The position numbers and the translations under genes were made by a program. From positions 1 to 64,000 of the forward strand of contig NZ_JASHJI010000014.1 in assembly GCF_030733265.1 (NCBI RefSeq): 64,000 nucleotides of DNA, written 5' to 3'. The notes below the pieces were generated by a model, which searched no databases, was not told the origin of the DNA, and saw nothing but the letters and a program-made list of their open reading frames with translations. Shown piece by piece: positions 45,319 through 54,373 of this stretch (position 1 is its first letter; every line of letters starts with the position of its first letter). Origin of the DNA: Roseibium sp. MMSF_3412 (GTDB taxonomy: Bacteria > Pseudomonadota > Alphaproteobacteria > Rhizobiales > Stappiaceae).

Positions 45319-46173
45319 ATGAGCGATAAAAACGAACCCGGCAAAGTCTACAATCCGGCGGATGACGGCGCGGAAATGAAGTTCTCCGACAAGATGTCCT
45401 ACGGTGACTATCTCGGCCTTTCAAAGATCCTGACGGCGCAAAAAGCGTTATCCGATGCGCCCGATGAGCTGCTGTTCATCATTCAGCACCAGACGTCGGA
45501 ACTCTGGATGAAGCTCATGCTGCATGAGCTATACGCGGCGCGCGATGCCATCGACAATGACCGGTTGCCCGAGGCAATGAAGCTGCTCGCCAGGGTCAGC
45601 CGGATCATGGAACAGCTCAATTCCGCCTGGGACGTGCTGCGAACCATGACACCGAGCGACTACACCCGCTTTCGCGACGCGCTTGGCCAGTCGTCGGGTT
45701 TCCAGTCACTCCAGTACAGGCTGATCGAATACGTTCTGGGAAACCGCAATATCGCGATGACCAAGCCGCACGAGCACGATCCGGACGGAATTGCGCTTCT
45801 TGAGAGCGAGCTGGAAAATCCGACGCTCTACCAGGTTGTTCTGAAATTCGCCTGCCGGCAGGGGTTCACTCTGCCGGACGAATGCGTCTCGGTACCCGCA
45901 TCCGCGCCTCATGTCGCCATTGATGCGGTCGAGGACCTTTGGCAGGCCGTCTACCGCGATCCGTCCCGGTATTGGGGTCTTTACGAGGTGGGTGAAAAGC
46001 TGGTCGATCTGGAGGACTATTTCCGGCGCTGGCGTTTCAACCATGTAACGACCGTGGAACGGGTCATCGGCTTCAAACGCGGAACCGGCGGGACCGGCGG
46101 TGTCTCCTATCTCAAACGCATGCTCGAGGTCGAACTCTTTCCCGAGCTCTGGCGTGTCAGGACCGTGCTCTGA
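45319..46173 (+). CDS. kynA: Tryptophan 2,3-dioxygenase
   Basis: 284 residues, the normal length. A heme enzyme that opens the indole ring of L-tryptophan to N-formylkynurenine, first step of the kynurenine pathway; cytoplasmic tetramer. Family motifs are [25 protein letters not shown] (with the substrate-side His), [15 protein letters not shown] and the heme-ligand region [20 protein letters not shown]. The next enzymes of the pathway (formamidase, kynureninase) are not adjacent. The ribosome-binding site is weak. Confidence 0.95.
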   Translation: MSDKNEPGKVYNPADDGAEMKFSDKMSYGDYLGLSKILTAQKALSDAPDELLFIIQHQTSELWMKLMLHELYAARDAIDNDRLPEAMKLLARVSRIMEQLNSAWDVLRTMTPSDYTRFRDALGQSSGFQSLQYRLIEYVLGNRNIAMTKPHEHDPDGIALLESELENPTLYQVVLKFACRQGFTLPDECVSVPASAPHVAIDAVEDLWQAVYRDPSRYWGLYEVGEKLVDLEDYFRRWRFNHVTTVERVIGFKRGTGGTGGVSYLKRMLEVELFPELWRVRTVL

Positions 46174-46439
46174 CGGGGCCGCCCCATCGATGCATTGCCA
46201 TGTTGTTGACAGGCCCCTCGCATGCGGGGTCCGTGCCGCCTGAACTGCCTTGCTCGACTCACCGGACACTGTTTCAAACGGGATGCCGCGTTGCGAAATT
46301 CGGTTTCCTTTTTTCGTTTGCACTGCAAAATGAAGCCCGAATGAAGCTAATTCGATGCTGAAGCGAAAGAAGCGAAATCGAAATTTGCGCTATGTGAAAT
46401 GTCAAAATTGTGCCACACTGCGTTGGTTGGCACTAAAAA

Positions 46440-46462
46440 AGGGCCGTATGAACCGGCCCGAC
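46440..46462 (-). terminator. Terminator-like hairpin facing the minus strand
   Basis: Stem GGGCCG / CGGCCC separated by 7 bases; on the minus strand it is followed by TTTTTTAG. The nearest minus-strand gene that could read into it is more than 7 kb away, so it may end a short untranslated transcript from the AT-rich stretch at about 46465-46545. In the remainder of the 455-bp gap, 46330-46400 holds several CGAA/GAAGC-type repeats that may be operator half-sites; no regulator is assignable. Confidence 0.5.
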
Positions 46463-46534
46463 AAACAAGTTTTCGATATAAATAAATAAGTAAATTCAAA
46501 GCCTTATTTTTTTACGCCCCCGAAAAAAATACCT

Positions 46535-46554
46535 ACTAAATATTTAGTTTGACA
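46535..46554 (+). promoter_or_regulatory. Palindrome abutting a -35 box of the glycerol ABC operon
   Basis: ACTAAATATTTAGT (46535-46548) is a perfect 14-bp palindrome directly followed by TTGACA (46549-46554), which could be the -35 element of the transporter operon starting at 46629. No convincing -10 hexamer was seen at the ideal distance. The bound regulator is unknown. Confidence 0.5.
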
Positions 46555-46628
46555 TCGTGGCAACGGTGTGACCAAGTATGACGAGCCGGTTACAAACGGC
46601 TTTCATACTCACATGGGAGGAGATGAAG

Positions 46629-48365
46629 ATGCGCAAGTATCTACTCTCCGCAGTTGCAGCCGGTGCTGTACTTGCGGGAGCAGGATCTGCTTATGCCGAT
46701 GAAGCAGCGGCACAGAAGTGGATCGACCAGGAATTCCAGCCGTCCGTTCTGTCCAAGGACGAGCAGCTTGCCGAGATGCAGTGGTTCATCAAGGCAGCGG
46801 AACCGTTCGATGGCATGGAAATCAACGTCCTGTCCGAAGGCATTCCGACGCACTCTTACGAGTCGGAAGTTCTCGCAAAGGCATTCGAGGAAATCACCGG
46901 TATCAAGGTCAATCACCAGATCCTTGGTGAGGGCGAGGTCGTTCAGGCCGTCCAGACCCAGATGCAGACCGGCCGGAACCTCTACGACGCCTATGTCAAC
47001 GATTCCGACCTGATCGGAACGCACTCCCGCCTGCAGCTTGCCTACAACCTGACCGACTGGATGGCAGGCAACGGCAAGGACGTGACCAACCCGGGGCTCG
47101 ACCTTGAAGACTTCATGGGCACCCAGTTCACGACAGGACCCGATGGCGACCTCTACCAGCTGCCCGACCAGCAGTTTGCGAACCTCTACTGGTTCCGCAA
47201 GGACTGGTTTGACCGTGAAGACCTGAAGACGGCCTTCAAGGACAAGTACGGCTACGATCTCGGCGTGCCGGTCAACTGGTCGGCCTATGAGGACATCGCG
47301 GAGTTCTTCTCCAAGGATGTCAAGGAAATCGACGGCGTCACGATCTACGGTCACATGGATTACGGCAAGCGTGCACCCGACCTCGGCTGGCGCATGACCG
47401 ATGCCTGGCTTTCCATGGCCGGTGCGGGCGACAAGGGTGAGCCGAACGGCATTCCGGTCGACGAATGGGGCATCCGCATGGAAGCGGGTACCTGTAATCC
47501 GGTCGGTGCGTCCGTGTCGCGCGGCGGTGCGGCCAACGGTCCTGCGGCCGTCTACGCGATCCGCAAGTGGGACGAGTGGCTGCGCAACTACGCGCCTCCG
47601 GGTGCTGCCAGCTTCGACTTCTACCAGTCCCTGCCGGCGCTCAGCCAGGGCAACGTTGCCCAGCAGATCTTCTGGTACACCGCGTTCACAGCCGACATGG
47701 TGAAGCCGAAGTCGGAAGGCAACAACACGGTTGACGATGAAGGCACGCCGCTGTGGCGCATGGCACCGAGCCCGCATGGTCCTTACTGGGAAGAAGGCCA
47801 GAAGGTCGGTTATCAGGACGTGGGTTCCTGGACCATCCTGAAGTCCACCCCGGAAGACCGCGCCAAGGCAGCCTGGCTCTACGCCCAGTTCGTCGTGTCC
47901 AAGACCGTCGACACCAAGAAGAGCCACGTGGGTCTGACGTTCATCCGCGACAGCACCATCAACCACGAATCCTTCACCGAGCGTGCACCGAAGCTGGGTG
48001 GTCTGGTCGAATTCTACCGTTCGCCCGACCGTGTGGCCTGGTCGCCGACCGGCGTCAACGTTCCGGACTATCCGAAGCTGGCGCAGATCTGGTGGCAGCA
48101 GATCGGTGACGTGAACTCCGGCGCCTTCACGCCGCAGGAAGCGATGGATCGTCTTGCCGAAGAAATGGACATCGTCATGGCCCGCATGCAGCAGGCTGAC
48201 GAACGCGCCAACGTCTACGGCGGTTGCGGACCGCGTCTCAACGAGCCGCAGGACCCGCAGGTCTGGCTGTCCAAGCCGGGTGCTCCGAAGGCCAAGCTCG
48301 ACAACGAGAAGCCGCAGGGTGTCACCGTCAACTACGACGAGCTTGTTGCCCGCTGGGGTCAGTAA
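46629..48365 (+). CDS. glpV: Glycerol-type ABC transporter substrate-binding protein (GlpV-like)
   Basis: 578-residue precursor, signal peptide MRKYLLSAVAAGAVLAGAGSAYA. Family 1-like extracellular binding protein, long for the family as in rhizobial glycerol transporters. Patterns include ITGIKVNHQILGEGEVVQAVQTQ and QLPDQQFANLYWFRKDWF. ATG 46629 has GGGAGG 8 bases upstream; ATG 46623 is too close. The neighbourhood (two ATPases, two permeases, DUF2160 protein) matches the glycerol transporter GlpSTPQUV described in Rhizobium leguminosarum, on which the symbol rests. Confidence 0.85.
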   Translation: MRKYLLSAVAAGAVLAGAGSAYADEAAAQKWIDQEFQPSVLSKDEQLAEMQWFIKAAEPFDGMEINVLSEGIPTHSYESEVLAKAFEEITGIKVNHQILGEGEVVQAVQTQMQTGRNLYDAYVNDSDLIGTHSRLQLAYNLTDWMAGNGKDVTNPGLDLEDFMGTQFTTGPDGDLYQLPDQQFANLYWFRKDWFDREDLKTAFKDKYGYDLGVPVNWSAYEDIAEFFSKDVKEIDGVTIYGHMDYGKRAPDLGWRMTDAWLSMAGAGDKGEPNGIPVDEWGIRMEAGTCNPVGASVSRGGAANGPAAVYAIRKWDEWLRNYAPPGAASFDFYQSLPALSQGNVAQQIFWYTAFTADMVKPKSEGNNTVDDEGTPLWRMAPSPHGPYWEEGQKVGYQDVGSWTILKSTPEDRAKAAWLYAQFVVSKTVDTKKSHVGLTFIRDSTINHESFTERAPKLGGLVEFYRSPDRVAWSPTGVNVPDYPKLAQIWWQQIGDVNSGAFTPQEAMDRLAEEMDIVMARMQQADERANVYGGCGPRLNEPQDPQVWLSKPGAPKAKLDNEKPQGVTVNYDELVARWGQ

Positions 48366-48391
48366 GCAAAAGTGTAACACCTGACTCGTCT

Positions 48392-48414
48392 GGGCCGGGG
48401 CTCGTCCCCGGTCC
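48392..48414 (+). terminator. Intercistronic hairpin after the GlpV-like gene
   Basis: CCGGGG / CCCCGG stem (48395-48400 with 48406-48411) and loop CTCGT inside a 125-bp gap; no T-tract. Probably stabilises the abundant binding-protein message rather than ending transcription. Confidence 0.5.
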
Positions 48415-48490
48415 ATCACCGATCCGAATGTGACGGGCACGAAGCACGACGCTTCCATGGAATGCCCTGTCCGGACGCGGGCTAGAATAC

Positions 48491-49555
48491 ATGTCTCTTG
48501 AACTCAAAAACGTCACCAAGCAGGTCCAGGGTATCACCCATATCAAGGACACGAGCCTGACGCTTCAACCCGGCCAGTTCAACGTTCTCCTGGGTGAGAC
48601 CGGAGCCGGCAAAACGTCGCTCATCAAGCTCATGGCCGGACTGGATGGCCTTGCCTCCGGACAGATCATTCTGAACGGCAAGGACGTTTCGAAACTGTCG
48701 GCTCAGAAGCGTAATATCAGCCTCGTGCACCAGTTCTTCGTCAACTACCCGCACATGTCGGTCTACGACAACATCGCCTCGCCGCTGAAAGTGTCCGGTG
48801 TCGCCAAGTCGGAGATCCAGGGCAGGGTGGAAGAAGCCGCGGATCTGCTCCGGCTGAAACCTTATCTAAACCGGAAGCCGCATGAGCTTTCCGGCGGTCA
48901 GCAGCAGCGCACGGCGCTGGCGCGCGCCATCGTCAAGACAAGCGATGCGGTGTTTCTCGACGAACCGCTTGCCAACCTCGACTACAAGCTGCGCGAGGAA
49001 CTGCGCGACCAGCTGCCCGATCTGTTCGCAGGCCGCGGCGCGGTCGTGGTCTATGCGACCTCCGAACCCGAAGAAGCCCTGCTGCTCGGCGGCAAGACGG
49101 CGCTTATGACGGACGGAAACGTGGTCCAGTTCGGCCCGACGTCTGAAATCTACCGAAAGCCGAAAGATCTCGACGCCGCCAAGGTTTTTTCAAATCCGCC
49201 GATTAACACCGCCCCTGTCACCAAACAGGGTGACATGGTCGTGCTTACGGAGAGTATCCGATGGCAGGCGCCGGCGAGTGTCGCCGGCCTCAAGGACGGT
49301 CCCTACACGCTGGCGATCCGGCCGAACCATGTCATGCCGGTGGAAACCCCCGCGCATTCGGTTCGCCTGGACGGCCACGTCCAGGTCACGGAACTGAGCG
49401 GATCGGAGAGCAGCGCCCATTTCGATCTCCAGGGTCAGTCCTGGGTCTCGCTGTCGCCGGGCGTTCATCCCTATTTCGTCGGCGAAGTCCACGCGTTCTA
49501 CCTGGACCCGAGCCATTGTTTCTTCTTTGCGCCCGACGGCGCATTGGTGGCCTGA
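48491..49555 (+). CDS. glpS: Glycerol-type ABC transporter ATPase 1 (GlpS-like)
   Basis: 354 residues. Walker A GETGAGKTS, Q-loop VHQFFVNYPHMSVYDN, signature LSGGQQQRTALARAI and Walker B AVFLDEPLANLD are intact. The H-loop is not: VVYATSEPEEALLLGG has Ser where other importers have His (THDQxEA). A C-terminal regulatory region follows. It should pair with the second ATPase, whose defects are complementary. Confidence 0.87.
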   Translation: MSLELKNVTKQVQGITHIKDTSLTLQPGQFNVLLGETGAGKTSLIKLMAGLDGLASGQIILNGKDVSKLSAQKRNISLVHQFFVNYPHMSVYDNIASPLKVSGVAKSEIQGRVEEAADLLRLKPYLNRKPHELSGGQQQRTALARAIVKTSDAVFLDEPLANLDYKLREELRDQLPDLFAGRGAVVVYATSEPEEALLLGGKTALMTDGNVVQFGPTSEIYRKPKDLDAAKVFSNPPINTAPVTKQGDMVVLTESIRWQAPASVAGLKDGPYTLAIRPNHVMPVETPAHSVRLDGHVQVTELSGSESSAHFDLQGQSWVSLSPGVHPYFVGEVHAFYLDPSHCFFFAPDGALVA

Positions 49556-49567
49556 GGAGAGAATGTC

Positions 49568-50659
49568 ATGGCACAAATAACGCTCTCCAACCTTCGGCAC
49601 AGCTACAGTCCCAATCCATCGGGCGATGCCGACTATGCCCTGAAGAAAATCGACCTGACCTGGAATGACGGCGGCGCCTATGCCCTGCTCGGGCCATCGG
49701 GCTGCGGCAAGTCCACGCTCCTCAACATCATCTCCGGGCTGCTGGTGCCGTCCGAAGGCAAGATCCTGTTCGACGATCAGGACGTGACGTCGCTGCCCCC
49801 GGCACAGCGCAACATCGCGCAGGTGTTCCAGTTCCCGGTCATCTACGACACGATGACAGTCTACGACAACCTGGCGTTCCCGCTGCGCAATCGCGGCCGG
49901 GACGAGGCCACCGTCAAGGAACGGGTCACCGCCATCGCGGAGATGCTGGAGGTCACCGACATGCTGAACACGCGCGCCGCGAACCTGTCGCCCGACAACA
50001 AGCAGAAGATCTCCATGGGCCGCGGACTGGTGCGCCAGGACGTCAACGTGGTGATGTTCGATGAACCGCTCACCGTGATCGACCCGCACCTGAAGTGGAA
50101 GCTGCGGTCCAAGCTCAAGGAACTGCACCAGCGGGTGAAGGCGACCATGATCTACGTGACCCACGACCAGACGGAAGCCCTGACCTTTGCCGATCAGGTC
50201 GTGGTCATGCAGGAGGGCGAGATCGTGCAGATCGGAACACCGGTCGAACTGTTCGAACGTCCCGCACATACATTTGTCGGTCACTTCATCGGTTCGCCGG
50301 GCATGAATGTGCTGCCGTGCGACGTGCGCGACGGCGGGGCGTTCTTCGGTGACGAACTGATCCGTCTCGAAGGTCCTGTTCAAAGCAACTCCGATGGTGC
50401 GGCAGAAATCGGCATCCGGCCCGAGTTCGTCTCGGTTTCCGGCAATGGATCAGGTCTTGACGCCAAAGTGCGCAAGGTCGCCGATGTCGGACGCCACAAG
50501 GTGGTCGAGGCCATGGCCGGAGACCGACGTATTCACGCGATCCTTGAAGGCGACGCGCCGAATGCCGGCGATTCCATCAAACTCGCGTTCAAGCAATCCC
50601 AGACCCGGCTTTACAAAGACGGCTGGCTGGCAAGCACGCCTGGGGAGGGTGTCCAGTGA
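49568..50659 (+). CDS. glpT: Glycerol-type ABC transporter ATPase 2 (GlpT-like)
   Basis: 363 residues. Walker [11 protein letters not shown]-loop VFQFPVIYDTMTVYDN, Walker B VVMFDEPLTVID and H-loop YVTHDQTEAL are intact, while the signature is degenerate: LSPDNKQKISMGRGL instead of LSGGQ. C-terminal TOBE-like region (IGIRPEFVSV). Together with the first ATPase this would form one competent and one degenerate ATP site. Four-base overlap with the next permease gene (GTGA). Confidence 0.87.
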   Translation: MAQITLSNLRHSYSPNPSGDADYALKKIDLTWNDGGAYALLGPSGCGKSTLLNIISGLLVPSEGKILFDDQDVTSLPPAQRNIAQVFQFPVIYDTMTVYDNLAFPLRNRGRDEATVKERVTAIAEMLEVTDMLNTRAANLSPDNKQKISMGRGLVRQDVNVVMFDEPLTVIDPHLKWKLRSKLKELHQRVKATMIYVTHDQTEALTFADQVVVMQEGEIVQIGTPVELFERPAHTFVGHFIGSPGMNVLPCDVRDGGAFFGDELIRLEGPVQSNSDGAAEIGIRPEFVSVSGNGSGLDAKVRKVADVGRHKVVEAMAGDRRIHAILEGDAPNAGDSIKLAFKQSQTRLYKDGWLASTPGEGVQ

Positions 50660-51522
50660 AGACCCAGAATCAACGCGCATGGTGGTTCGTGACACCGGTG
50701 CTCCTGCTGGTCGCATTCAATGCGCTCATTCCTATGATGACGGTGGTGAACTATTCCGTCCAGGAGACCTTTGGTGACAACCTGTTCTTCTGGCAGGGCC
50801 TGGACTGGTTTGAACAGGTCCTGACCTCGGAGCGCTTTCACAACGCGCTCGGACGCCAGTTCCTGTTCACGTTCCTGATCCTGATCATCGAGGTTCCGCT
50901 CGGCATCGCGATCGCGCTTTCCATGCCGAAAAAGGGACCATGGGTGCCGTTCTGTCTCGTGACCATGGCCCTGCCTATGCTGATCCCGTGGAACGTCGTC
51001 GGCGCGATGTGGAACATCTTCACGCTGCCCGATATCGGCCTGCTCGGCTACTTCATGAACCACACGCTGGGTCTGTCCTACGACATGACGCAGGATCCGT
51101 TCGCGGCCTGGGTCACGATCATCGTCATGGATGTCTGGCACTGGACGTCGCTCGTGGTGCTGCTCGCCTATGCCGGGCTGGTGTCGATCCCCAATGCCTA
51201 TTACCAGGCTGCGGAAATCGACGGTGCATCCAACTGGGCCGTGTTCCGGTTCATCCAGCTGCCAAAGATGAAGACGGTTCTGACCATTGCGATCCTCTTG
51301 CGGTTCATGGACAGCTTCAACATCTACACCGAGCCGTTCGTTCTGACCGGTGGCGGACCGGGCAATTCCACCACGTTGCTCTCCATCGATCTGGTGAAGA
51401 TTGCTCTCGGTCAGTTCGACCTCGGACCGGCAGCTGCCATGTCGCTCATCTACTTTGCCATCACGCTGTTTGTCTCCTGGCTGTTCTACACGCTGATGAC
51501 ACTGAACGATAACAAGAACTGA
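50656..51522 (+). CDS. glpP: Glycerol-type ABC permease (GlpP-like)
   Basis: 288 residues, about six transmembrane helices, MalF-type. EAA loop YYQAAEIDGASNWAVFRFIQLP in the last third. Starts at GTG inside the upstream stop. Channel half of the importer. Confidence 0.87.
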   Translation: MKTQNQRAWWFVTPVLLLVAFNALIPMMTVVNYSVQETFGDNLFFWQGLDWFEQVLTSERFHNALGRQFLFTFLILIIEVPLGIAIALSMPKKGPWVPFCLVTMALPMLIPWNVVGAMWNIFTLPDIGLLGYFMNHTLGLSYDMTQDPFAAWVTIIVMDVWHWTSLVVLLAYAGLVSIPNAYYQAAEIDGASNWAVFRFIQLPKMKTVLTIAILLRFMDSFNIYTEPFVLTGGGPGNSTTLLSIDLVKIALGQFDLGPAAAMSLIYFAITLFVSWLFYTLMTLNDNKN

Positions 51523-51533
51523 GGAGACCGATC

Positions 51534-52331
51534 ATGCGTCTGAAAAGCCTGGTTCCCGCGCTCTACATCCTCTTCCTGATGCTGCCGATCTACTGGCTCG
51601 TCGCGATGAGTTTCAAAACCACAAACGAGATCCTCGCCGGCTTCTCGCTGTTCCCGCAAACCTGGACGTTCGAGAACTACACCGAGATCCTGACCGATCC
51701 GACATGGTACTGGGGTTACATCAACTCCATCATCTACGTGACCATGAACACCGTGATTTCGGTCATGGTCGCGCTGCCGGCGGCCTACGCCTTCTCCCGG
51801 TACTCGTTCGTGGGCGACAAGCAGCTCTTCTTCTGGCTGCTGACAAACAGAATGGCACCGGCTGCCGTGTTCGCGCTCCCTTTCTTCCAGCTGTATTCGG
51901 CTGTTGGACTGTTCGACACGCATCTGGCCGTTGCGCTTGCGCACTGCCTGTTCAACATCCCGCTCGCCGTGTGGATCCTCGAGGGCTTCATGAGCGGCGT
52001 GCCGAAGGAACTGGACGAGACCGCCTATGTGGACGGCTATTCGTTTCCGCGTTTCTTCGTGACCATCTTCCTGCCTGCCATCAAGTCTGGCGTTGGTGTG
52101 GCGGCCTTCTTCTGCTTCATGTTCTCGTGGGTGGAAATGCTGCTGTCCAAGACACTGACTGCCGTCGAGGCGAAACCCATTGCCGCCGTCATGACCCGGA
52201 CCGCTTCCTCCGCGGGCTATGAACTCGGGCTGCTGGCGGCCGCCGGGACCCTGACTATCATTCCCGGCGCCATCGTCATCTATTTTGTTCGCAACTACAT
52301 AGCCAAGGGCTTTGCCCTGGGGAGGGTTTGA
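51534..52331 (+). CDS. glpQ: Glycerol-type ABC permease (GlpQ-like)
   Basis: 265 residues, six helices, MalG-type. EAA loop ELDETAYVDGYSFPRFFVTIFLP. TGAGGAGACC gives a ribosome-binding site. Its stop overlaps the start of the small membrane protein. Confidence 0.87.
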   Translation: MRLKSLVPALYILFLMLPIYWLVAMSFKTTNEILAGFSLFPQTWTFENYTEILTDPTWYWGYINSIIYVTMNTVISVMVALPAAYAFSRYSFVGDKQLFFWLLTNRMAPAAVFALPFFQLYSAVGLFDTHLAVALAHCLFNIPLAVWILEGFMSGVPKELDETAYVDGYSFPRFFVTIFLPAIKSGVGVAAFFCFMFSWVEMLLSKTLTAVEAKPIAAVMTRTASSAGYELGLLAAAGTLTIIPGAIVIYFVRNYIAKGFALGRV

Positions 52332-52609
52332 TGCTCGGCTGGATGGCATGGACCTGGCCGACGGCGCTGCTGTTCGTCGGCATATTCTCCGCAATCGGTC
52401 TCTTGACCGTGCTCGAAATCAGGTATCCCGGCGGTGCTGCCCGCCGCGGCGTCCTTGGCCTGACGACGACACGGGGCGACCGTCTCTTCATCACCCTTCT
52501 GGGCACGGCCTATATCTTCCTGGCCTGGCTCGGGCTGATGGGCAATCCGCTGTGGTGGCCGCTCGCGCTCAGCATCGGCTGGGGCGTGTTCTGTTTCTGG
52601 AAGGTGTGA
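52331..52609 (+). CDS. glpU: DUF2160 small membrane protein (GlpU-like)
   Basis: 92 residues with two to three hydrophobic segments (MAWTWPTALLFVGIFSAIGLL; TLLGTAYIFLAWLGLM; LALSIGWGVFCFW). DUF2160 proteins accompany glycerol-type ABC transporters. ATG 52331 follows GGGGAGG. Role in transport not established. The 191-bp gap after it shows no clear terminator or operator. Confidence 0.8.
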   Translation: MLGWMAWTWPTALLFVGIFSAIGLLTVLEIRYPGGAARRGVLGLTTTRGDRLFITLLGTAYIFLAWLGLMGNPLWWPLALSIGWGVFCFWKV

Positions 52610-52800
52610 CATGCAACCGGCTGCACGAGCGTATGTGCGGCCCTTGCCAACAGAAGAAAACGGACACGAGCGGCTAAAGCGATAGTAATTTCGAAGCAAT
52701 CGTGCATGAATAGGTTCCGGGGCATGCAATCAAAACATCACAAAGATCTTTTGGGGCATGGCCCGCGCCACATCCAATCCTCAATCGGCACAGGGCTGTA

Positions 52801-53196
52801 ATGAGAAAGCGTAAAAGCAACGAGTTTCTGACCGAAGTCGAACTGGAGTTCATGACCGAACTCTGGAAGCTCGGCGAGGGCTCCGTGCGGGACATTCTCG
52901 CATCGCTGCCATCGGACAGACAGCTTGCCTACACGTCCTGTGCAACCATCATGCGGATCCTGGATGAAAAAGGCTTCGTGGACAGCCGGAAAGAAGGCAA
53001 AACATTCATCTATACCCCTCGGCTGACCAAGGACACCTACCAGTCCCGTTCCCTGAGAAATCTATCTGAAAAACTGTTCGACGGCACGCCTGCGTCACTC
53101 GTGGCAAGGCTCGTCGACGAATACGAACTCTCGAACGACGATCTGGAGGAAATGAGAGCGTTACTGGACAGGAGGAGGACAGATGACGCTACTTAA
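52801..53196 (+). CDS. BlaI/MecI/CopY-family repressor
   Basis: 131 residues: a winged helix (VELEFMTELWKLGEGSVRDILASL ... AYTSCATIMRILDEKGFV) followed by a short dimerisation helix. The family binds DNA as a dimer and is inactivated by proteolysis by a BlaR1/MecR1-type protease. The next gene encodes such a protease and overlaps this one by 14 bp. No beta-lactamase or PBP gene is adjacent. Confidence 0.9.
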   Translation: MRKRKSNEFLTEVELEFMTELWKLGEGSVRDILASLPSDRQLAYTSCATIMRILDEKGFVDSRKEGKTFIYTPRLTKDTYQSRSLRNLSEKLFDGTPASLVARLVDEYELSNDDLEEMRALLDRRRTDDAT

Positions 53197-54343
53197 CCAG
53201 GTATTCGACATATATGTCGATCTGAACATTACGCTGGCCCTCACGGCCATCATCTGGCTCGCCGCAAAGCTGGCATTGAACCGGTTCGGCAGAAAACTCG
53301 CGTTCAACTATCAGCTGGCCATCCTGAATGGCCTGTTCGCGGTCATGGTGCTGTCGCCGCTCGCGGTCGCCGTCTATCAACACATGCAGGTCGCAAAGGT
53401 CGTTCCGGTTGCCGGGACGCTCAATCTCGCGGACTATGCCGTCTCGCAATATCTGCGCGGCGGCATTGCAATCCCGGCGGAAGACTTTCAATCGCTGCTC
53501 GGGCTTCGCAGCCGCGTGACGGAAAGCATCGTTTCTTTTGCACCGGGTGTCGGCATGGCAATTGGCGCGTTCCTGCTGGCGGGTTTCGCGTTTTTCGCGG
53601 CGCGTCTGGGCCTCAACGTCGTGCGCCTTAAGCGGATGCTTTCCGGGTGCCATTCCTGGCGTCGGTCAGGGCGCTTGCACCTGCTTCTGTCAGATCATGC
53701 GCTTGTGCCGTTTTCGGCAAGAGGCCTGACGCGGCATTACGTGGTGATCCCGTCGGAGCTGCTTGCGAAACCTGATGATCTGAAATTCGTGCTGAAGCAC
53801 GAATTCCAGCACCTGCGCCAGGGCGATGTCAGCTGGGAAATCGGGCTCGAATTCCTGCGGCCATTCTTCTTCTGGAACCCGTTCTTCTATCTCTGGAAGT
53901 CCGAGGTCGAGCGCCTTCGGGAGCTTGCGTGCGACCAGAAGGTGACCGATGCGGGGGATGTCGATCTGAGATCCTATTGCATGTGTCTGCTGCGTGCGGC
54001 ACAGGCTGGCCTGAGACGCCGTGAGAACCTTGCCGCAAAGGACAAGGTCGGCAATGTCGCCGCCGTTGCGCTGATCGAGGTGCAGGACCGGTTCCTGCGC
54101 AGGTCACCCGCGCAGAAGCTCCGCCGCCGTGTCGAGGCCCTTCTGGAAAAGGACCGCATGCAGCCGCATTGGAGTTTTGTCTGCCTTGCCGTTCTGCCGA
54201 TGGTCGCAATCGTGTTTCTGTCCGCCTTGTCCATCCAGAAGCCTGCGGACTGGAGCCAGGACCGGATCATGCTGTCGACGATCATCAATCTGGACCGCAT
54301 GGACAGATCGACACCGTCCTTCGGACAACGCCCGCTCAGGTAA
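53183..54343 (+). CDS. BlaR1-like M56 family metallopeptidase without a sensor domain
   Basis: 386 residues. Several transmembrane helices and a zinc motif FVLKHEFQHLRQGD (HExxH) in the cytoplasmic loop, followed by WNPFFYLWKSEVERLRELACDQ, as in M56 peptidases. Unlike BlaR1 (about 600 residues) it stops shortly after the last helix, so no penicillin-binding sensor domain is present; the signal must be another one. Likely cleaves the BlaI-like repressor encoded upstream. GGAGGAGGAC precedes the ATG. Confidence 0.86.
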   Translation: MTLLNQVFDIYVDLNITLALTAIIWLAAKLALNRFGRKLAFNYQLAILNGLFAVMVLSPLAVAVYQHMQVAKVVPVAGTLNLADYAVSQYLRGGIAIPAEDFQSLLGLRSRVTESIVSFAPGVGMAIGAFLLAGFAFFAARLGLNVVRLKRMLSGCHSWRRSGRLHLLLSDHALVPFSARGLTRHYVVIPSELLAKPDDLKFVLKHEFQHLRQGDVSWEIGLEFLRPFFFWNPFFYLWKSEVERLRELACDQKVTDAGDVDLRSYCMCLLRAAQAGLRRRENLAAKDKVGNVAAVALIEVQDRFLRRSPAQKLRRRVEALLEKDRMQPHWSFVCLAVLPMVAIVFLSALSIQKPADWSQDRIMLSTIINLDRMDRSTPSFGQRPLR

Positions 54344-54351
54344 GAACTGTC

Positions 54352-54373
54352 GGGCGGGTCATGCTACCCGCCC
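54352..54373. terminator. Hairpin between converging genes
   Basis: GGGCGGGT / ACCCGCCC with a 6-base loop. It covers the last codons and stop of the amphi-Trp gene (minus) and follows the M56 gene (plus). No long T-tract on either side, so a weak terminator at best. Confidence 0.45.

Noticed and set aside
46330..46400. Defined GlpR operator upstream of the glycerol operon
   Set aside because: Several CGAA/GAAGC repeats are visible but none forms a clean inverted repeat that I can match to a known GlpR site.
46641..48458. 605-codon minus-strand frame
   Set aside because: Antisense to the GlpV-like binding protein, which has a signal peptide, ribosome-binding site and operon context.
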